A DNA stretch of 64,000 nucleotides from Aeromicrobium sp. A1-2 (GTDB lineage: Bacteria; Actinomycetota; Actinomycetes; Propionibacteriales; Nocardioidaceae). The notes below the pieces were generated by a model, which searched no databases, was not told the origin of the DNA, and saw nothing but the letters and a program-made list of their open reading frames with translations. Shown here piece after piece: positions 15,912-23,552 of the stretch (position 1 is the stretch's first letter; each line of letters opens with the position of its first letter). Both the position numbers and the translations under genes were made by a program. The stretch lies in assembly GCF_003443875.1 (NCBI RefSeq), contig NZ_CP027482.1, positions 1,364,001-1,428,000 of the forward strand. Reading direction: 5' to 3'.

Positions 15912-16990
15912 TTCGTCCCATTCTGTCGGCGGGGGTCAACGTGAAACGGCTGCTTGGTTCCATCGGTCACGGAGAGGGTATACGTCGGAGTCGCGACGTC
16001 TGCGCGGTACTGGCGCGGGGTTCTTCCGAACCAGCGTCGGCACGAGCGGTTGAGGCTGCTCTGTTCGGAGTAGCCGATCAGACCCGTCACCTGGTTGAGG
16101 TGGAGGCGAGGCTCCGCGAGATATCTGATTGCGAGCTGCTGTCGCTCCTTGTCGATGAGTTCCTGGCAGGTGGCGCCCTCGACAGCCAATAGTCTCTGCA
16201 GGGTTCGGGGGTGGAGAGCAAGTTCCTCGGCGATCGCGTCGGCCGAACATTGCCCGGTCGGGATCAGTCGACGCGCGAGGTTCGCGACCTGTTGAAGCAG
16301 GCGTGCGTCGGGCGCTGGGAACTCCGTCTCGAGGTACCTGGTGGCTAACCGCCGGGTCTCCGGGTCAGCGGCGTCAATCCGTTTGGAGGCAAGCGACAGG
16401 GGGATGTCAAAGCCGCACCAGTCCTGCTCGAACCGGACTTCACAACCAAGCACGTCGGCGTACGCCGCGTCGGGTCCAACTTGGGCGTGCAGGAACGACA
16501 CGGACAGGGGGCCGTCCCCACCGGTGAGCAGCCGGATGATCTGCGCAGCGTTGGCGAGGCTCAGCTCGTACGACTGCTGGAGCTTGATCAGGGGGAGTTC
16601 TGCGATCGCGAAGGTGAAGCGCACCACACCCGGGACGGTCGATGGCCCAACTGTCATGTTCAGCGCAGGGGAGTGCAGGTAGAGGTAGCGGGCAATGGCG
16701 CCAAGGCCCTCCTGCACGGTCTGGGCGTTTCGAGCGATCACGGCCACTGGGCCAAGGATGTCGAGTCCCTGCCATTGCGAGATCTGCATCCCGAAATCAG
16801 GGCATCCCAGCTCCTCAGCGCTGACCCTGAGCAAGCCGGCCACCGCCTCAAACGATATCAACGCATCGGGCTCACTCTCGACCTCGAGCGGGAGGTGGAA
16901 CCGAGACAGGAGGGGCTCCGACTCGCCGCCAAGCTCCTTCACGAGCTGGTGGTAGCCGCGCAGGTTCGTGGCCCGAATCAGACTGTTCAT
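15908..16990 (-). CDS. AraC family regulator, VirS-like
   Basis: A 360-residue regulator. Residues about 20-200 match the arabinose-binding-like N-terminal domain (PF12625) found in VirS of M. tuberculosis and OruR. Residues about 245-340 are the AraC helix-turn-helix: SADAIAEELALHPRTLQRLL and the second half with RYLAEPRLHLNQVTGLIGYSEQSSLNRSCRRWFGRTPRQYR. The ATG at 16990 is chosen because MNSLIRATNLRGYHQLVKEL is the domain start; the long upstream frame is antisense to the monooxygenase. It diverges from that operon, and the paired repeats at 17000-17037 are its likely operator, ten bases from its own start, so autoregulation is plausible. Confidence 0.9.
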   Translation of the reverse strand: MNSLIRATNLRGYHQLVKELGGESEPLLSRFHLPLEVESEPDALISFEAVAGLLRVSAEELGCPDFGMQISQWQGLDILGPVAVIARNAQTVQEGLGAIARYLYLHSPALNMTVGPSTVPGVVRFTFAIAELPLIKLQQSYELSLANAAQIIRLLTGGDGPLSVSFLHAQVGPDAAYADVLGCEVRFEQDWCGFDIPLSLASKRIDAADPETRRLATRYLETEFPAPDARLLQQVANLARRLIPTGQCSADAIAEELALHPRTLQRLLAVEGATCQELIDKERQQLAIRYLAEPRLHLNQVTGLIGYSEQSSLNRSCRRWFGRTPRQYRADVATPTYTLSVTDGTKQPFHVDPRRQNGTK

Positions 16991-16999
16991 CGTCACCAC

Positions 17000-17037
17000 C
17001 TGTCGGGAAATGCCAAAACCCTGTCGGGTTCTGCCAA
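17000..17037 (+). promoter_or_regulatory. paired direct-repeat operator, probably for the AraC regulator
   Basis: CTGTCGGGnnnTGCCAA occurs at 17000-17016 and again at 17021-17037, with 14 of 17 positions fixed and a 21-base period (two helical turns). Two tandem half-sites are the usual AraC-family arrangement. A TATCGT box just downstream (17041-17046) could be the -10 of the monooxygenase operon. Confidence 0.65.
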
Positions 17038-17071
17038 GACTATCGTCGTCCGGCGCTGTCACGCTGAAGTT

Positions 17072-18556
17072 ATGAGCACTCAACATTTCGATGTCCTGAT
17101 CGTCGGTGCCGGCCTCTCTGGCATCGGTACGGCCTGCCAGATCAGTAACGAGCATCCGGACCGCTCCATCGCAGTCCTCGAACGCCGCGAACGACTTGGC
17201 GGAACCTGGGACCTGTTCCGCTATCCGGGCATCCGCTCGGACTCGGACATGTTTACGTTCGGATACAAGTTCCGGCCCTGGCACGATCTCAAGGTGCTCG
17301 CCGATGGCGGCTCGATCCGCCGGTACATCGCCGATACTGCGACGGAGTTTGGGATCGACGAGAAGATTCAGTACGGCATCAAGATCGTGACGGCCGACTG
17401 GTCGAGCGCAGAGCAGCATTGGACTGTCACGGCTGAGCATGAGGCTAGCGGCGATGTGCGGACGTACACCTGCTCGTTCCTGATCAGCTGCACCGGCTAC
17501 TACAACTACGACAACGGCTACCTCCCCGAGTTCCCGGGTGAGGAGACCTTCGAGGGCCAGTGTGTGCACCCGCAGCACTGGCCTGAGGACCTCGACTACG
17601 CCGGCAAGAAGGTCGTCGTGATCGGCAGCGGCGCCACCGCGGTGACCTTGGTTCCCTCCATGGCTGGCACCGCCGACCACGTGACCATGCTTCAGCGGTC
17701 ACCGTCCTATGTCATGTCCGTGCCGGGGCTGGACAAGATCTCGAAGGGACTCGCCAAGGTGCTGCCGGACTCCCCGGTCTACCGATTCGCGCGGTGGCGC
17801 AACATCGCGATCCAGCGCGGCCTGTACATCGCGTGCCGCCGCTGGCCCAGGACCATGCGCAAGTTCCTGCTCAGCCAGGTGCGTCGCAAGGTCGGGCCGG
17901 ACTTCGACATGAGCCACTTCACGCCGGCGTACATGCCGTGGGACGAGCGGCTCTGCGCCGTGCCCGACGGTGATCTCTTCAGGGCTCTTGCCGCCGGAGA
18001 GGCCTCGGTGTCCACCGGTCAGATCGACACCTTCACACCGAGCGGGATCAGGCTGACCTCGGGCGAAGAGCTTGAGGCCGACATCATCGTCACGGCCACC
18101 GGCCTGCGTGTCCAGATGCTCGGCGGGATGAAGCTGTCGATCGACGGTACGCGTTGCGAGCTGCATGACCAGATGACCTACAAGGGCGTGCTGATCGAAG
18201 GCATCCCCAACCTTGCGTGGGTCTTCGGCTACACCAACGCGCCGTGGACCCTCAAGTCCGACATCGCCGGCAAGTACGTCTGCCGGCTCCTGCAGCACAT
18301 GGACGACAACGGTCACGCGGTCGCAACTCCTCGCGACACGGAGGGCAGCGCGCTAGACATGGGCATGCTCGACCAGCTGCAGTCCGGCTACGTCCAACGC
18401 GCCAAGGAGACCTTGCCGAGGCAGGGCTCCTCAGGGCCGTGGAAGGTCCTCATGCACTACGGCAAGGACTCGAAGATGCTGCTCGAGGAGCCGATCGGCG
18501 ACAGGCACCTGGAGCTGAAGGGCCCTGTCCCGGCGAACCGGTACGTGGCATCGTGA
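17072..18556 (+). CDS. flavin monooxygenase, Baeyer-Villiger type (MymA-like)
   Basis: A 494-residue FAD/NADPH monooxygenase. The FAD site is VGAGLSGIG at the N-terminus, followed by GGTWDLFRYPGIRSDSDM. The Baeyer-Villiger fingerprint FxGxxxHxxxWP appears as FEGQCVHPQHWP, followed by the NADPH-binding VIGSGATAV. Such enzymes insert oxygen next to a ketone to give an ester or lactone. Start ATG 17072 gives MSTQHFDVLIVGAG. Its stop overlaps the hydrolase start by four bases. Gene order regulator-monooxygenase-hydrolase-SDR matches virS-mymA-lipR-sadH of M. tuberculosis, which is linked to fatty-acid modification under acid stress; the real substrate here is unknown. Confidence 0.92.
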   Translation: MSTQHFDVLIVGAGLSGIGTACQISNEHPDRSIAVLERRERLGGTWDLFRYPGIRSDSDMFTFGYKFRPWHDLKVLADGGSIRRYIADTATEFGIDEKIQYGIKIVTADWSSAEQHWTVTAEHEASGDVRTYTCSFLISCTGYYNYDNGYLPEFPGEETFEGQCVHPQHWPEDLDYAGKKVVVIGSGATAVTLVPSMAGTADHVTMLQRSPSYVMSVPGLDKISKGLAKVLPDSPVYRFARWRNIAIQRGLYIACRRWPRTMRKFLLSQVRRKVGPDFDMSHFTPAYMPWDERLCAVPDGDLFRALAAGEASVSTGQIDTFTPSGIRLTSGEELEADIIVTATGLRVQMLGGMKLSIDGTRCELHDQMTYKGVLIEGIPNLAWVFGYTNAPWTLKSDIAGKYVCRLLQHMDDNGHAVATPRDTEGSALDMGMLDQLQSGYVQRAKETLPRQGSSGPWKVLMHYGKDSKMLLEEPIGDRHLELKGPVPANRYVAS

Positions 18557-19488
18557 CCACGCATCAGCAGGTCACCTTCTTGAGTGACGGAGCTCGCTGC
18601 GCAGCAACGCACGTGGTTGGTTCGGGCACCGCCTTCCTGGGTGACCGCGGGCGACCCTGCGTCGTGATGGCTCACGGCTTCGGTGGAACTCGAGACACCG
18701 GGCTCGATGACTATGTCGAGGGTTTCGCAGCTGCCGGGCTCGACGTGTTCGTGTTCGACTACCGCGGCTTCGGTGACTCCGACGGCAGCCCGCGTCAACG
18801 AGTGTCGTACAGGGACCAACGTGACGACTACCGCGCGGCAATCGCGGCCGCACGGGACATCTCGGGGGTCGATCCAGAACGAATCGTGCTGTGGGGCACC
18901 TCCTATTCGGGAGGTCATGTCGTCCCGGTCGCGGCCCACGACCCTCGGGTAGCGGCGGTACTCTCGCTGACACCCGCCATGGACGGCCTGGCAGCACTCG
19001 GTGCGATCGCTCGCCGGCATCCGCGGATGCTGCTTGCGCTGGTCGGGCATGGTTTGCGCGACGGGTTCCGTGCGATCACGCGGCGTCGACCGCACCTGAT
19101 GCCCATCGTGGGGATGCCGGGTACGACGTCGATGATCAGCGCTGCCGGTGCGTTCGAGGGGTATCACGAGCTGGCCGGTCCCACGTGGCGCAACGAGGTC
19201 TGCGCGCGGGCCGCCCTCGCGGTCGCGTTCAACCGCCCCATCCGCTCGGCATCAAGATTGCGCGTCCCCATGCTGGTCCAGATTGGTGAAACTGACGCCG
19301 TCGCGCCGCCAGCTGCTGCTCATCGCGCGGCGCAGCAGGCAGACGGGTTCGCCAACGTCTTGACGTACCCGGTCGACCACTTCGACGTCTATCAAGGTGT
19401 TTGGCAACAACAGATCCTCGCCGACCAGATCAAGTTCCTGTCCCAGCATGCTTCAACTCATCGATCGAGAGAAAGGTTGGCCCGCTGA
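18553..19488 (+). CDS. alpha/beta hydrolase, partner of the monooxygenase
   Basis: A 311-residue serine hydrolase. The oxyanion segment is MAHGFGGTRD, the nucleophile elbow is GTSYSGGH with Ser in the GxSxG position, the acid is probably Asp in IGETDAVAPP, and the His is in VDHFDVYQG. The GTG start at 18553 overlaps the monooxygenase stop (GTGA) and its stop overlaps the SDR start (TGATG). In this operon it is well placed to cleave the ester or lactone made by the Baeyer-Villiger enzyme. It lacks a signal peptide and should be cytoplasmic. Confidence 0.9.
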   Translation: MTTHQQVTFLSDGARCAATHVVGSGTAFLGDRGRPCVVMAHGFGGTRDTGLDDYVEGFAAAGLDVFVFDYRGFGDSDGSPRQRVSYRDQRDDYRAAIAAARDISGVDPERIVLWGTSYSGGHVVPVAAHDPRVAAVLSLTPAMDGLAALGAIARRHPRMLLALVGHGLRDGFRAITRRRPHLMPIVGMPGTTSMISAAGAFEGYHELAGPTWRNEVCARAALAVAFNRPIRSASRLRVPMLVQIGETDAVAPPAAAHRAAQQADGFANVLTYPVDHFDVYQGVWQQQILADQIKFLSQHASTHRSRERLAR

Positions 19489-20360
19489 TGGCCCGCTACG
19501 ACATCAAGGACAAGGTGGCGCTCGTGACCGGCGCTGCTCGCGGGATCGGTTTCGAGACCGCGAGGCGGCTGCATGAACGGGGCGCGTACGTCGTGCTGGT
19601 CGACCTCGATGCCGAGGCGACGATCCTCGCGGCCAAGCAGGTTGGCACCCGCGCGATCGGCATCGCTGCCGATGTCACGGACGCAGAGCAGATGCGCGGC
19701 GCGGTGGCTCAGGCCGTCACCAGGTTCGGACGCCTCGACGTCGTCATGGCCAATGCCGGAATCGCGCCGCAGCCAGCGACGATCAGGGCGATGGATCGGG
19801 TCACGTTCGAGCGGGTGCTGGAGGTCAATACCGTCGGTGTCTACCGCACGGTCCACGCAGCTCTGCCCGAGATCACCAGGAACAGCGGGCACGTCGTCGT
19901 CGTGGCCTCGGTCTATGCCTTCGTCAACGGTGCGATGCTGGCGCCGTACGCGATGTCCAAGGCTGCCGTTGAACAATTCGGTCGAGCCCTGCGTGGCGAG
20001 CTCGCTCTGCACGGTGCATCCGCCACCGTCGCCTACTTCGGGTTCATCGACACGGCGATGGTCCAGGAAGGCTTCGCCAGCTCGATCGCCCAGCGATTTG
20101 AGCGCACGTTCCCGGCCTTCCTGCGTGACCGCCTGCAGCCAGCCGACGCCGGCCGTGCTGTTGTCGCAGGGATCGAGGCACGTGCTCCCCGGGTCGTTGC
20201 GCCCAAGCGCTGGACGACCTACTCGATGCTCCGGGGGATCGTGAACCCAGTTCTCGACCGCAGGACCGCACGCAACAAGACCATCCAGGAGATCCTTCGC
20301 GACGCGGACATGCCAACCGCCGAGCGAGCTGAAGTCCTGCCCGAGTCGCGATCCCGGTAG
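19488..20360 (+). CDS. short-chain dehydrogenase/reductase (SadH-like position)
   Basis: A 290-residue SDR that should interconvert an alcohol and a ketone with NAD(P)(H). The cofactor motif is TGAARGIG near residue 14, followed by the NAG motif in VVMANAGIAP, catalytic Ser in VVVASVYAF, and the Tyr/Lys pair in APYAMSKAA. The C-terminal extension after residue 240 is longer than classical 250-residue SDRs. It is the last gene of the operon, sharing one base with the hydrolase stop. In the pathway it could make the ketone for the monooxygenase or oxidise the alcohol released by the hydrolase. Confidence 0.9.
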   Translation: MARYDIKDKVALVTGAARGIGFETARRLHERGAYVVLVDLDAEATILAAKQVGTRAIGIAADVTDAEQMRGAVAQAVTRFGRLDVVMANAGIAPQPATIRAMDRVTFERVLEVNTVGVYRTVHAALPEITRNSGHVVVVASVYAFVNGAMLAPYAMSKAAVEQFGRALRGELALHGASATVAYFGFIDTAMVQEGFASSIAQRFERTFPAFLRDRLQPADAGRAVVAGIEARAPRVVAPKRWTTYSMLRGIVNPVLDRRTARNKTIQEILRDADMPTAERAEVLPESRSR

Positions 20361-20392
20361 CGCGAGCGAGGATTGCCGATGCGGACCCGGTC

Positions 20393-20734
20393 TCAGGTGA
20401 GCTTCTTGCGCGAGTCCAGCAGGGCGGTCCGCAGCTCCTTGTAGGCATTCTCGACGCCGGTGCGGAGGGTCTCTGCGACGGCAGACGTGGTGCTGCTCGC
20501 GTCCTCCATCTGCCGGCGAGCCTTGCTCCAGCGAGTCTGGAGTTCCGAGGTCAGCGCCTCGAGTCGGTCGGTGGCTTCGGTGGCGCCCAGATGGACCTGC
20601 AGCTCGAGATCGTCGATCCGTCCCTGCCACTGGTCAACATGCGCCTGGGCGAGCTGGCGGGTCACGGCCGCGTGGTCCTCGGAGAGCTTGTTGAGCCGTG
20701 ATTCGAGTTGGGCAATTCGTTCGTCGGTAGTCAT
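20393..20734 (-). CDS. small coiled-coil protein of unknown function
   Basis: A 113-residue hydrophilic protein made almost entirely of predicted helix. Residues about 3-60 (DERIAQLESRLNKLSEDHAAVTRQL) show clear heptad character, and a second helical half ends with the basic ALLDSRKKLT. There is no signal peptide, membrane segment or Cys. Start ATG 20734 is preceded by a -10-like CAGACT six bases upstream, fitting a leaderless message. It is convergent with the SDR gene. I do not recognise a family; cytoplasmic scaffold or DNA-associated roles are possible but unsupported. Confidence 0.75.
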   Translation of the reverse strand: MTTDERIAQLESRLNKLSEDHAAVTRQLAQAHVDQWQGRIDDLELQVHLGATEATDRLEALTSELQTRWSKARRQMEDASSTTSAVAETLRTGVENAYKELRTALLDSRKKLT

Positions 20735-20830
20735 GCGTGGAGTCTGACCACTGTTTCGGCGGGACGATAGAGCCGAACGTCCCACCCTCGAGCATCGGTT
20801 GAGTCCCGGGGGTGCCGCGTGGGTGGGCAG

Positions 20831-21601
20831 CTACGCAATTGCCGTGCCGAACATCGCGCCGATGCCGTAGGTGAGTGCCATTCCGGCCGCCCCGCCGGCG
20901 ACGATACGGATCACGGCGCGGCGCACGCTGCTCCCACCGATCCGCGCGCTGAGACCACCGGTGATCGCCAGAGCCACGAGCACGGCAAGGAAGGTGATCG
21001 GCACCCGGATGCCTGAGGGAAGCAAGAGGATCGACAAGAATGGCAGGAGAGAACCGAGCAGGAAGGCCGTGGCAGACGCCAGACCTGCGTGGGTCGGGCT
21101 CGCCAGCTCGTTGGGATTCAGGTGCAGCTCTGCCTCCGCGTGTGCGCCGAGCGGGTCCTGCGCCGTGAGCTCGACGGCGACCTGGTGCGCGGTGGTCTGG
21201 CTGAGCCCCTTGGACCGATAAATCATCGTCAGCTCGTGCAGCTCGGCGTCGGGCTCCTCGGCCAGTTCCCGGCGTTCCTTGTCGAGCAAGGCTGACTCGC
21301 TGTCGCGTTGGCTGCTGACGGAGACGTACTCGCCGAGTGCCATTGACACGGCGCCTGCCACGATGCCCGCCATCCCGGCCGTGAATATCGGTCCGCGGCC
21401 TGAGGTGGCCCCGGCCACGCCGATCACGAGTCCGGCGACTGACACGATCCCGTCGTTCGCGCCGAGGACACCGGCCCTCAGCCAGTTGAGGCGGCCTGCC
21501 TGACCCGGTTGGTGCGGCTCGTCGTGCAGGGGAGCGATGGAGCTTGGATCCTCGCGGCCACCCCGACGCCGTGCTGCCGGGTCCGGCGGGCTGTCTGACA
21601 C
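20831..21601 (-). CDS. VIT1/CCC1 family membrane transporter
   Basis: A 256-residue member of the VIT1/CCC1 iron/manganese transporter family. After a charged N-terminal tail, the first membrane segments contain the family core VLGANDGIVSVAGLVIGVAGA and the next helix GMAGIVAGAVSMALGEYVSVSSQRDSE. A cytoplasmic Glu-rich metal-binding stretch follows (about residues 100-150), then three more membrane segments. The GTG at 21601 has GGAGA six bases upstream. It may store or export Fe2+/Mn2+. It lies downstream of the BON gene in the stress block, but the hairpin at 21768 suggests a separate transcript. Confidence 0.9.
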   Translation of the reverse strand: MSDSPPDPAARRRGGREDPSSIAPLHDEPHQPGQAGRLNWLRAGVLGANDGIVSVAGLVIGVAGATSGRGPIFTAGMAGIVAGAVSMALGEYVSVSSQRDSESALLDKERRELAEEPDAELHELTMIYRSKGLSQTTAHQVAVELTAQDPLGAHAEAELHLNPNELASPTHAGLASATAFLLGSLLPFLSILLLPSGIRVPITFLAVLVALAITGGLSARIGGSSVRRAVIRIVAGGAAGMALTYGIGAMFGTAIA

Positions 21602-21631
21602 TTCAATCTCCTTGGCGATGGCTTTGGCCGG

Positions 21632-21739
21632 TCATGGTGCTGTCGGTCTCGCGAACGCCGCGGCGAGAGCCGCCATGGCGGCGAGCTGGCGCGTGTGACG
21701 ACGGCGGGCGACGAGAACGCGTTGCGCGTGGTGGGACAT
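21632..21739 (-). CDS. possible 35-residue basic small protein
   Basis: The ATG at 21739 has AGGAG five bases upstream and opens a 35-codon frame rich in Arg, His and Ala: MSHHAQRVLVARRRHTRQ followed by an alanine-rich tail. It sits between the BON gene terminator-like hairpin and the VIT1-like gene, 30 bases from the latter's start, so it could be its leader or a small separate protein. No family recognised. Support is only the ribosome-binding site and position. Confidence 0.35.
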   Translation of the reverse strand: MSHHAQRVLVARRRHTRQLAAMAALAAAFARPTAP

Positions 21740-21767
21740 GGGGCTCCTGCAGGTCGGCGCGGGGTGC

Positions 21768-21788
21768 GGCACCGGTGAGTCCGGTGCC
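21768..21788 (-). terminator. hairpin after the BON gene
   Basis: GGCACCGG at 21768-21775 pairs perfectly with CCGGTGCC at 21781-21788 around a TGAGT loop, nine bases past the BON gene stop. There is no T-run. Confidence 0.5.
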
Positions 21789-21797
21789 CTCGGGTGG

Positions 21798-22469
21798 TTA
21801 GGAGACGACAATCCGGATCTGGTTCGTGACTGACGTGACGTGGGGAGACGACCAAGCGGCGTGGCCAGCCTGCTGCTTCTCGGACCACGACGTGACGGTT
21901 CCCTTGAGAGTGACGTTCGTGCCATCGACCGTTGCGGTGATGGAGTTGGCATCCCGGGTCGCCTTGCGGACGACGGCTCGGCGCACGAGCGCCTCCGTGC
22001 CGTGAGCGGTGGGACGCTCCTTGAGCAGGATGTGGTTCTCGACGTGTGCGACGCCATCGATGTGCTCGACCAGGCGGTGCGCCGAGTGTCGTTGGTAGTC
22101 CCAATCCACCAGCCCGGTCAGTGTCACGACGTGATCCTTGACCTCGGCACGTACCTGGCCGGCTGGGACCACCGAGCTCCAGCGCAGTGAGTTGGACACG
22201 GCCTCCGCAACGTCGCTGTCGGTGTGGGCGGCCCCGACGAGGTGGACTGTCAGCTCGTTCGCGATCGCGATCACGCCATGAACGCTGAGGGCAGCCTTGG
22301 CTGCCGCGGTCCGCTCTGCCAAGGTGCGCACGTCGCCCGAAAGCGTGGCCACACCCTGGTGGACCGAGACACCCACATTCTCCGCGTGCACCTGTGGGGT
22401 CCAGTCCAACTCTTCGGTAACTGCCTTCTGGACGTCATGATCCGTGGTGAAGAAAGTAGGCGCAGGCAT
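21798..22469 (-). CDS. triple BON-domain protein
   Basis: A 223-residue protein with three tandem BON domains, roughly residues 9-72, 78-146 and 152-222. Each carries the Gly-rich pattern seen as VSVHQGVATLSGDVRTLAE, DHVVTLTGLVDWDYQR and GTNVTLKGTVTSWSEK. BON domains bind phospholipids or stabilise envelopes under stress. No signal peptide is visible, so location is uncertain. ATG 22469 is chosen; ATG 22538 in the same frame would add 23 residues. It diverges from the universal stress protein gene across a region with two DosR-like palindromes, which suggests shared control. Confidence 0.85.
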   Translation of the reverse strand: MPAPTFFTTDHDVQKAVTEELDWTPQVHAENVGVSVHQGVATLSGDVRTLAERTAAAKAALSVHGVIAIANELTVHLVGAAHTDSDVAEAVSNSLRWSSVVPAGQVRAEVKDHVVTLTGLVDWDYQRHSAHRLVEHIDGVAHVENHILLKERPTAHGTEALVRRAVVRKATRDANSITATVDGTNVTLKGTVTSWSEKQQAGHAAWSSPHVTSVTNQIRIVVS

Positions 22470-22564
22470 GTGTCGGCTCTCGTTCGGCTCGGAGGCAGAT
22501 CCTCCTGGTCGTGAGCCTGCCGCGTGGTCCGTCTTCATGGCACTGGCATAGGCCACCACTTGGC

Positions 22565-22578
22565 GGGACTGAAGTCCT
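22565..22578. promoter_or_regulatory. DosR-like palindrome 1
   Basis: GGGACTGAAGTCCT matches 13 of 14 bases of the GGGAC-N4-GTCCC core of the mycobacterial DosR/DevR box. It lies in the divergent promoter between the BON gene and the tandem universal stress protein gene. Confidence 0.5.
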
Positions 22579-22620
22579 TCCTCGCCTCGGGGCCGACACG
22601 AGGCATGCCTCGCGTCAGGA

Positions 22621-22634
22621 GGGACGTTCGTCCC
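22621..22634. promoter_or_regulatory. DosR-like palindrome 2
   Basis: GGGACGTTCGTCCC is a perfect dyad with the exact GGGAC-N4-GTCCC spacing. It is 56 bases from palindrome 1 and 82 bases before the stress protein ATG, a good distance for an activator. Confidence 0.55.
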
Positions 22635-22715
22635 ACAGGGTCCGGCCCTCGGCCCCTGGTGCGAGACGGGTGAAATGGCGATCATGGAGACATCATCGGG
22701 ACATCAGGAGGCTCC

Positions 22716-23549
22716 ATGAATTCGCCGCTCAATCCTGTCGTGGTTGGTGTGGTGGGCCAACAGCCCTACGCGCTGCAGTTTGCCGCCGACGAGGCACATC
22801 TTCGCCAGACCGCCCTGCGAGTCGTGCATTCGGCAGGGAACTCGGCGCAGGTCGCCGACTTCTACGCCGGCAACGAGATCTATGACGCGCTCCAGCAGGC
22901 TGGGCGCGAGATCCTTCAGGAAGCTCAGGAGGCCGTGGACGCCGATGGGCGGCTCAGCGGGACGACATACTCGCTGTCCGCACGCACACCGGTGGATTTG
23001 CTGGAGAGCGAGTCGCTCGAAGCTGCTCTCCTGATTGTCGGGTCGGACGAGATCAATTGGCTCGACCGTCTCCTGGGTGGGTCGGTCACGGGCCGCCTGG
23101 CATTCCACGCGCACTGTCCGCTCGTCGTCGTGCAGGAGCCCAACTTCACCCCCACGCCCACCGAGACTGTGGTCGTGGCCCTGGACGGCGAGGAGGCGGA
23201 TGCGGCTCTGCTGACCTTTGCCTTCGAATGGGCCGACCTGCACCACCTGGATCTTCGGGTCCTGCATGCGACCGATCCCCGCTGGCTACCTGCCGATCTG
23301 CGGATCATGCGGGCCAACATCAGCGAGGTCCTCGCCGGGTGGCGGGAGATGTACCCCGAGGTGACGGTCCACCTGGAGTTCGCCTCGGCCGATCCCGAGG
23401 ACGCGTGCGTCCGCGCCACAGGGACAGCGGACCTGATCGTGATGGGGAGGCCCAGTCGGCGGAGCCTGCCGTTCCTGTCCGCCGGCTCCATCGTGCCGCA
23501 CGTCATCAGTGCGGCTCACTGTCCCATCGCCATCATTCCGGGAGCCTGA
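22716..23549 (+). CDS. tandem universal stress protein
   Basis: A 277-residue protein with two UspA domains, about residues 7-140 and 150-277. The first domain's nucleotide site is weak (VGSDEINWLDRLLGGSVTGRL); the second has VMGRPSRRSLPFLSAGS. Tandem Usp proteins of this length in mycobacteria (Rv2623 type) bind ATP and slow growth in hypoxia. The ATG has the strong ribosome-binding site AGGAGG five bases upstream, and the DosR-like boxes lie in its promoter. It is followed three bases later by a second tandem Usp gene. Confidence 0.92.
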   Translation: MNSPLNPVVVGVVGQQPYALQFAADEAHLRQTALRVVHSAGNSAQVADFYAGNEIYDALQQAGREILQEAQEAVDADGRLSGTTYSLSARTPVDLLESESLEAALLIVGSDEINWLDRLLGGSVTGRLAFHAHCPLVVVQEPNFTPTPTETVVVALDGEEADAALLTFAFEWADLHHLDLRVLHATDPRWLPADLRIMRANISEVLAGWREMYPEVTVHLEFASADPEDACVRATGTADLIVMGRPSRRSLPFLSAGSIVPHVISAAHCPIAIIPGA

Positions 23550-23552
23550 CCC

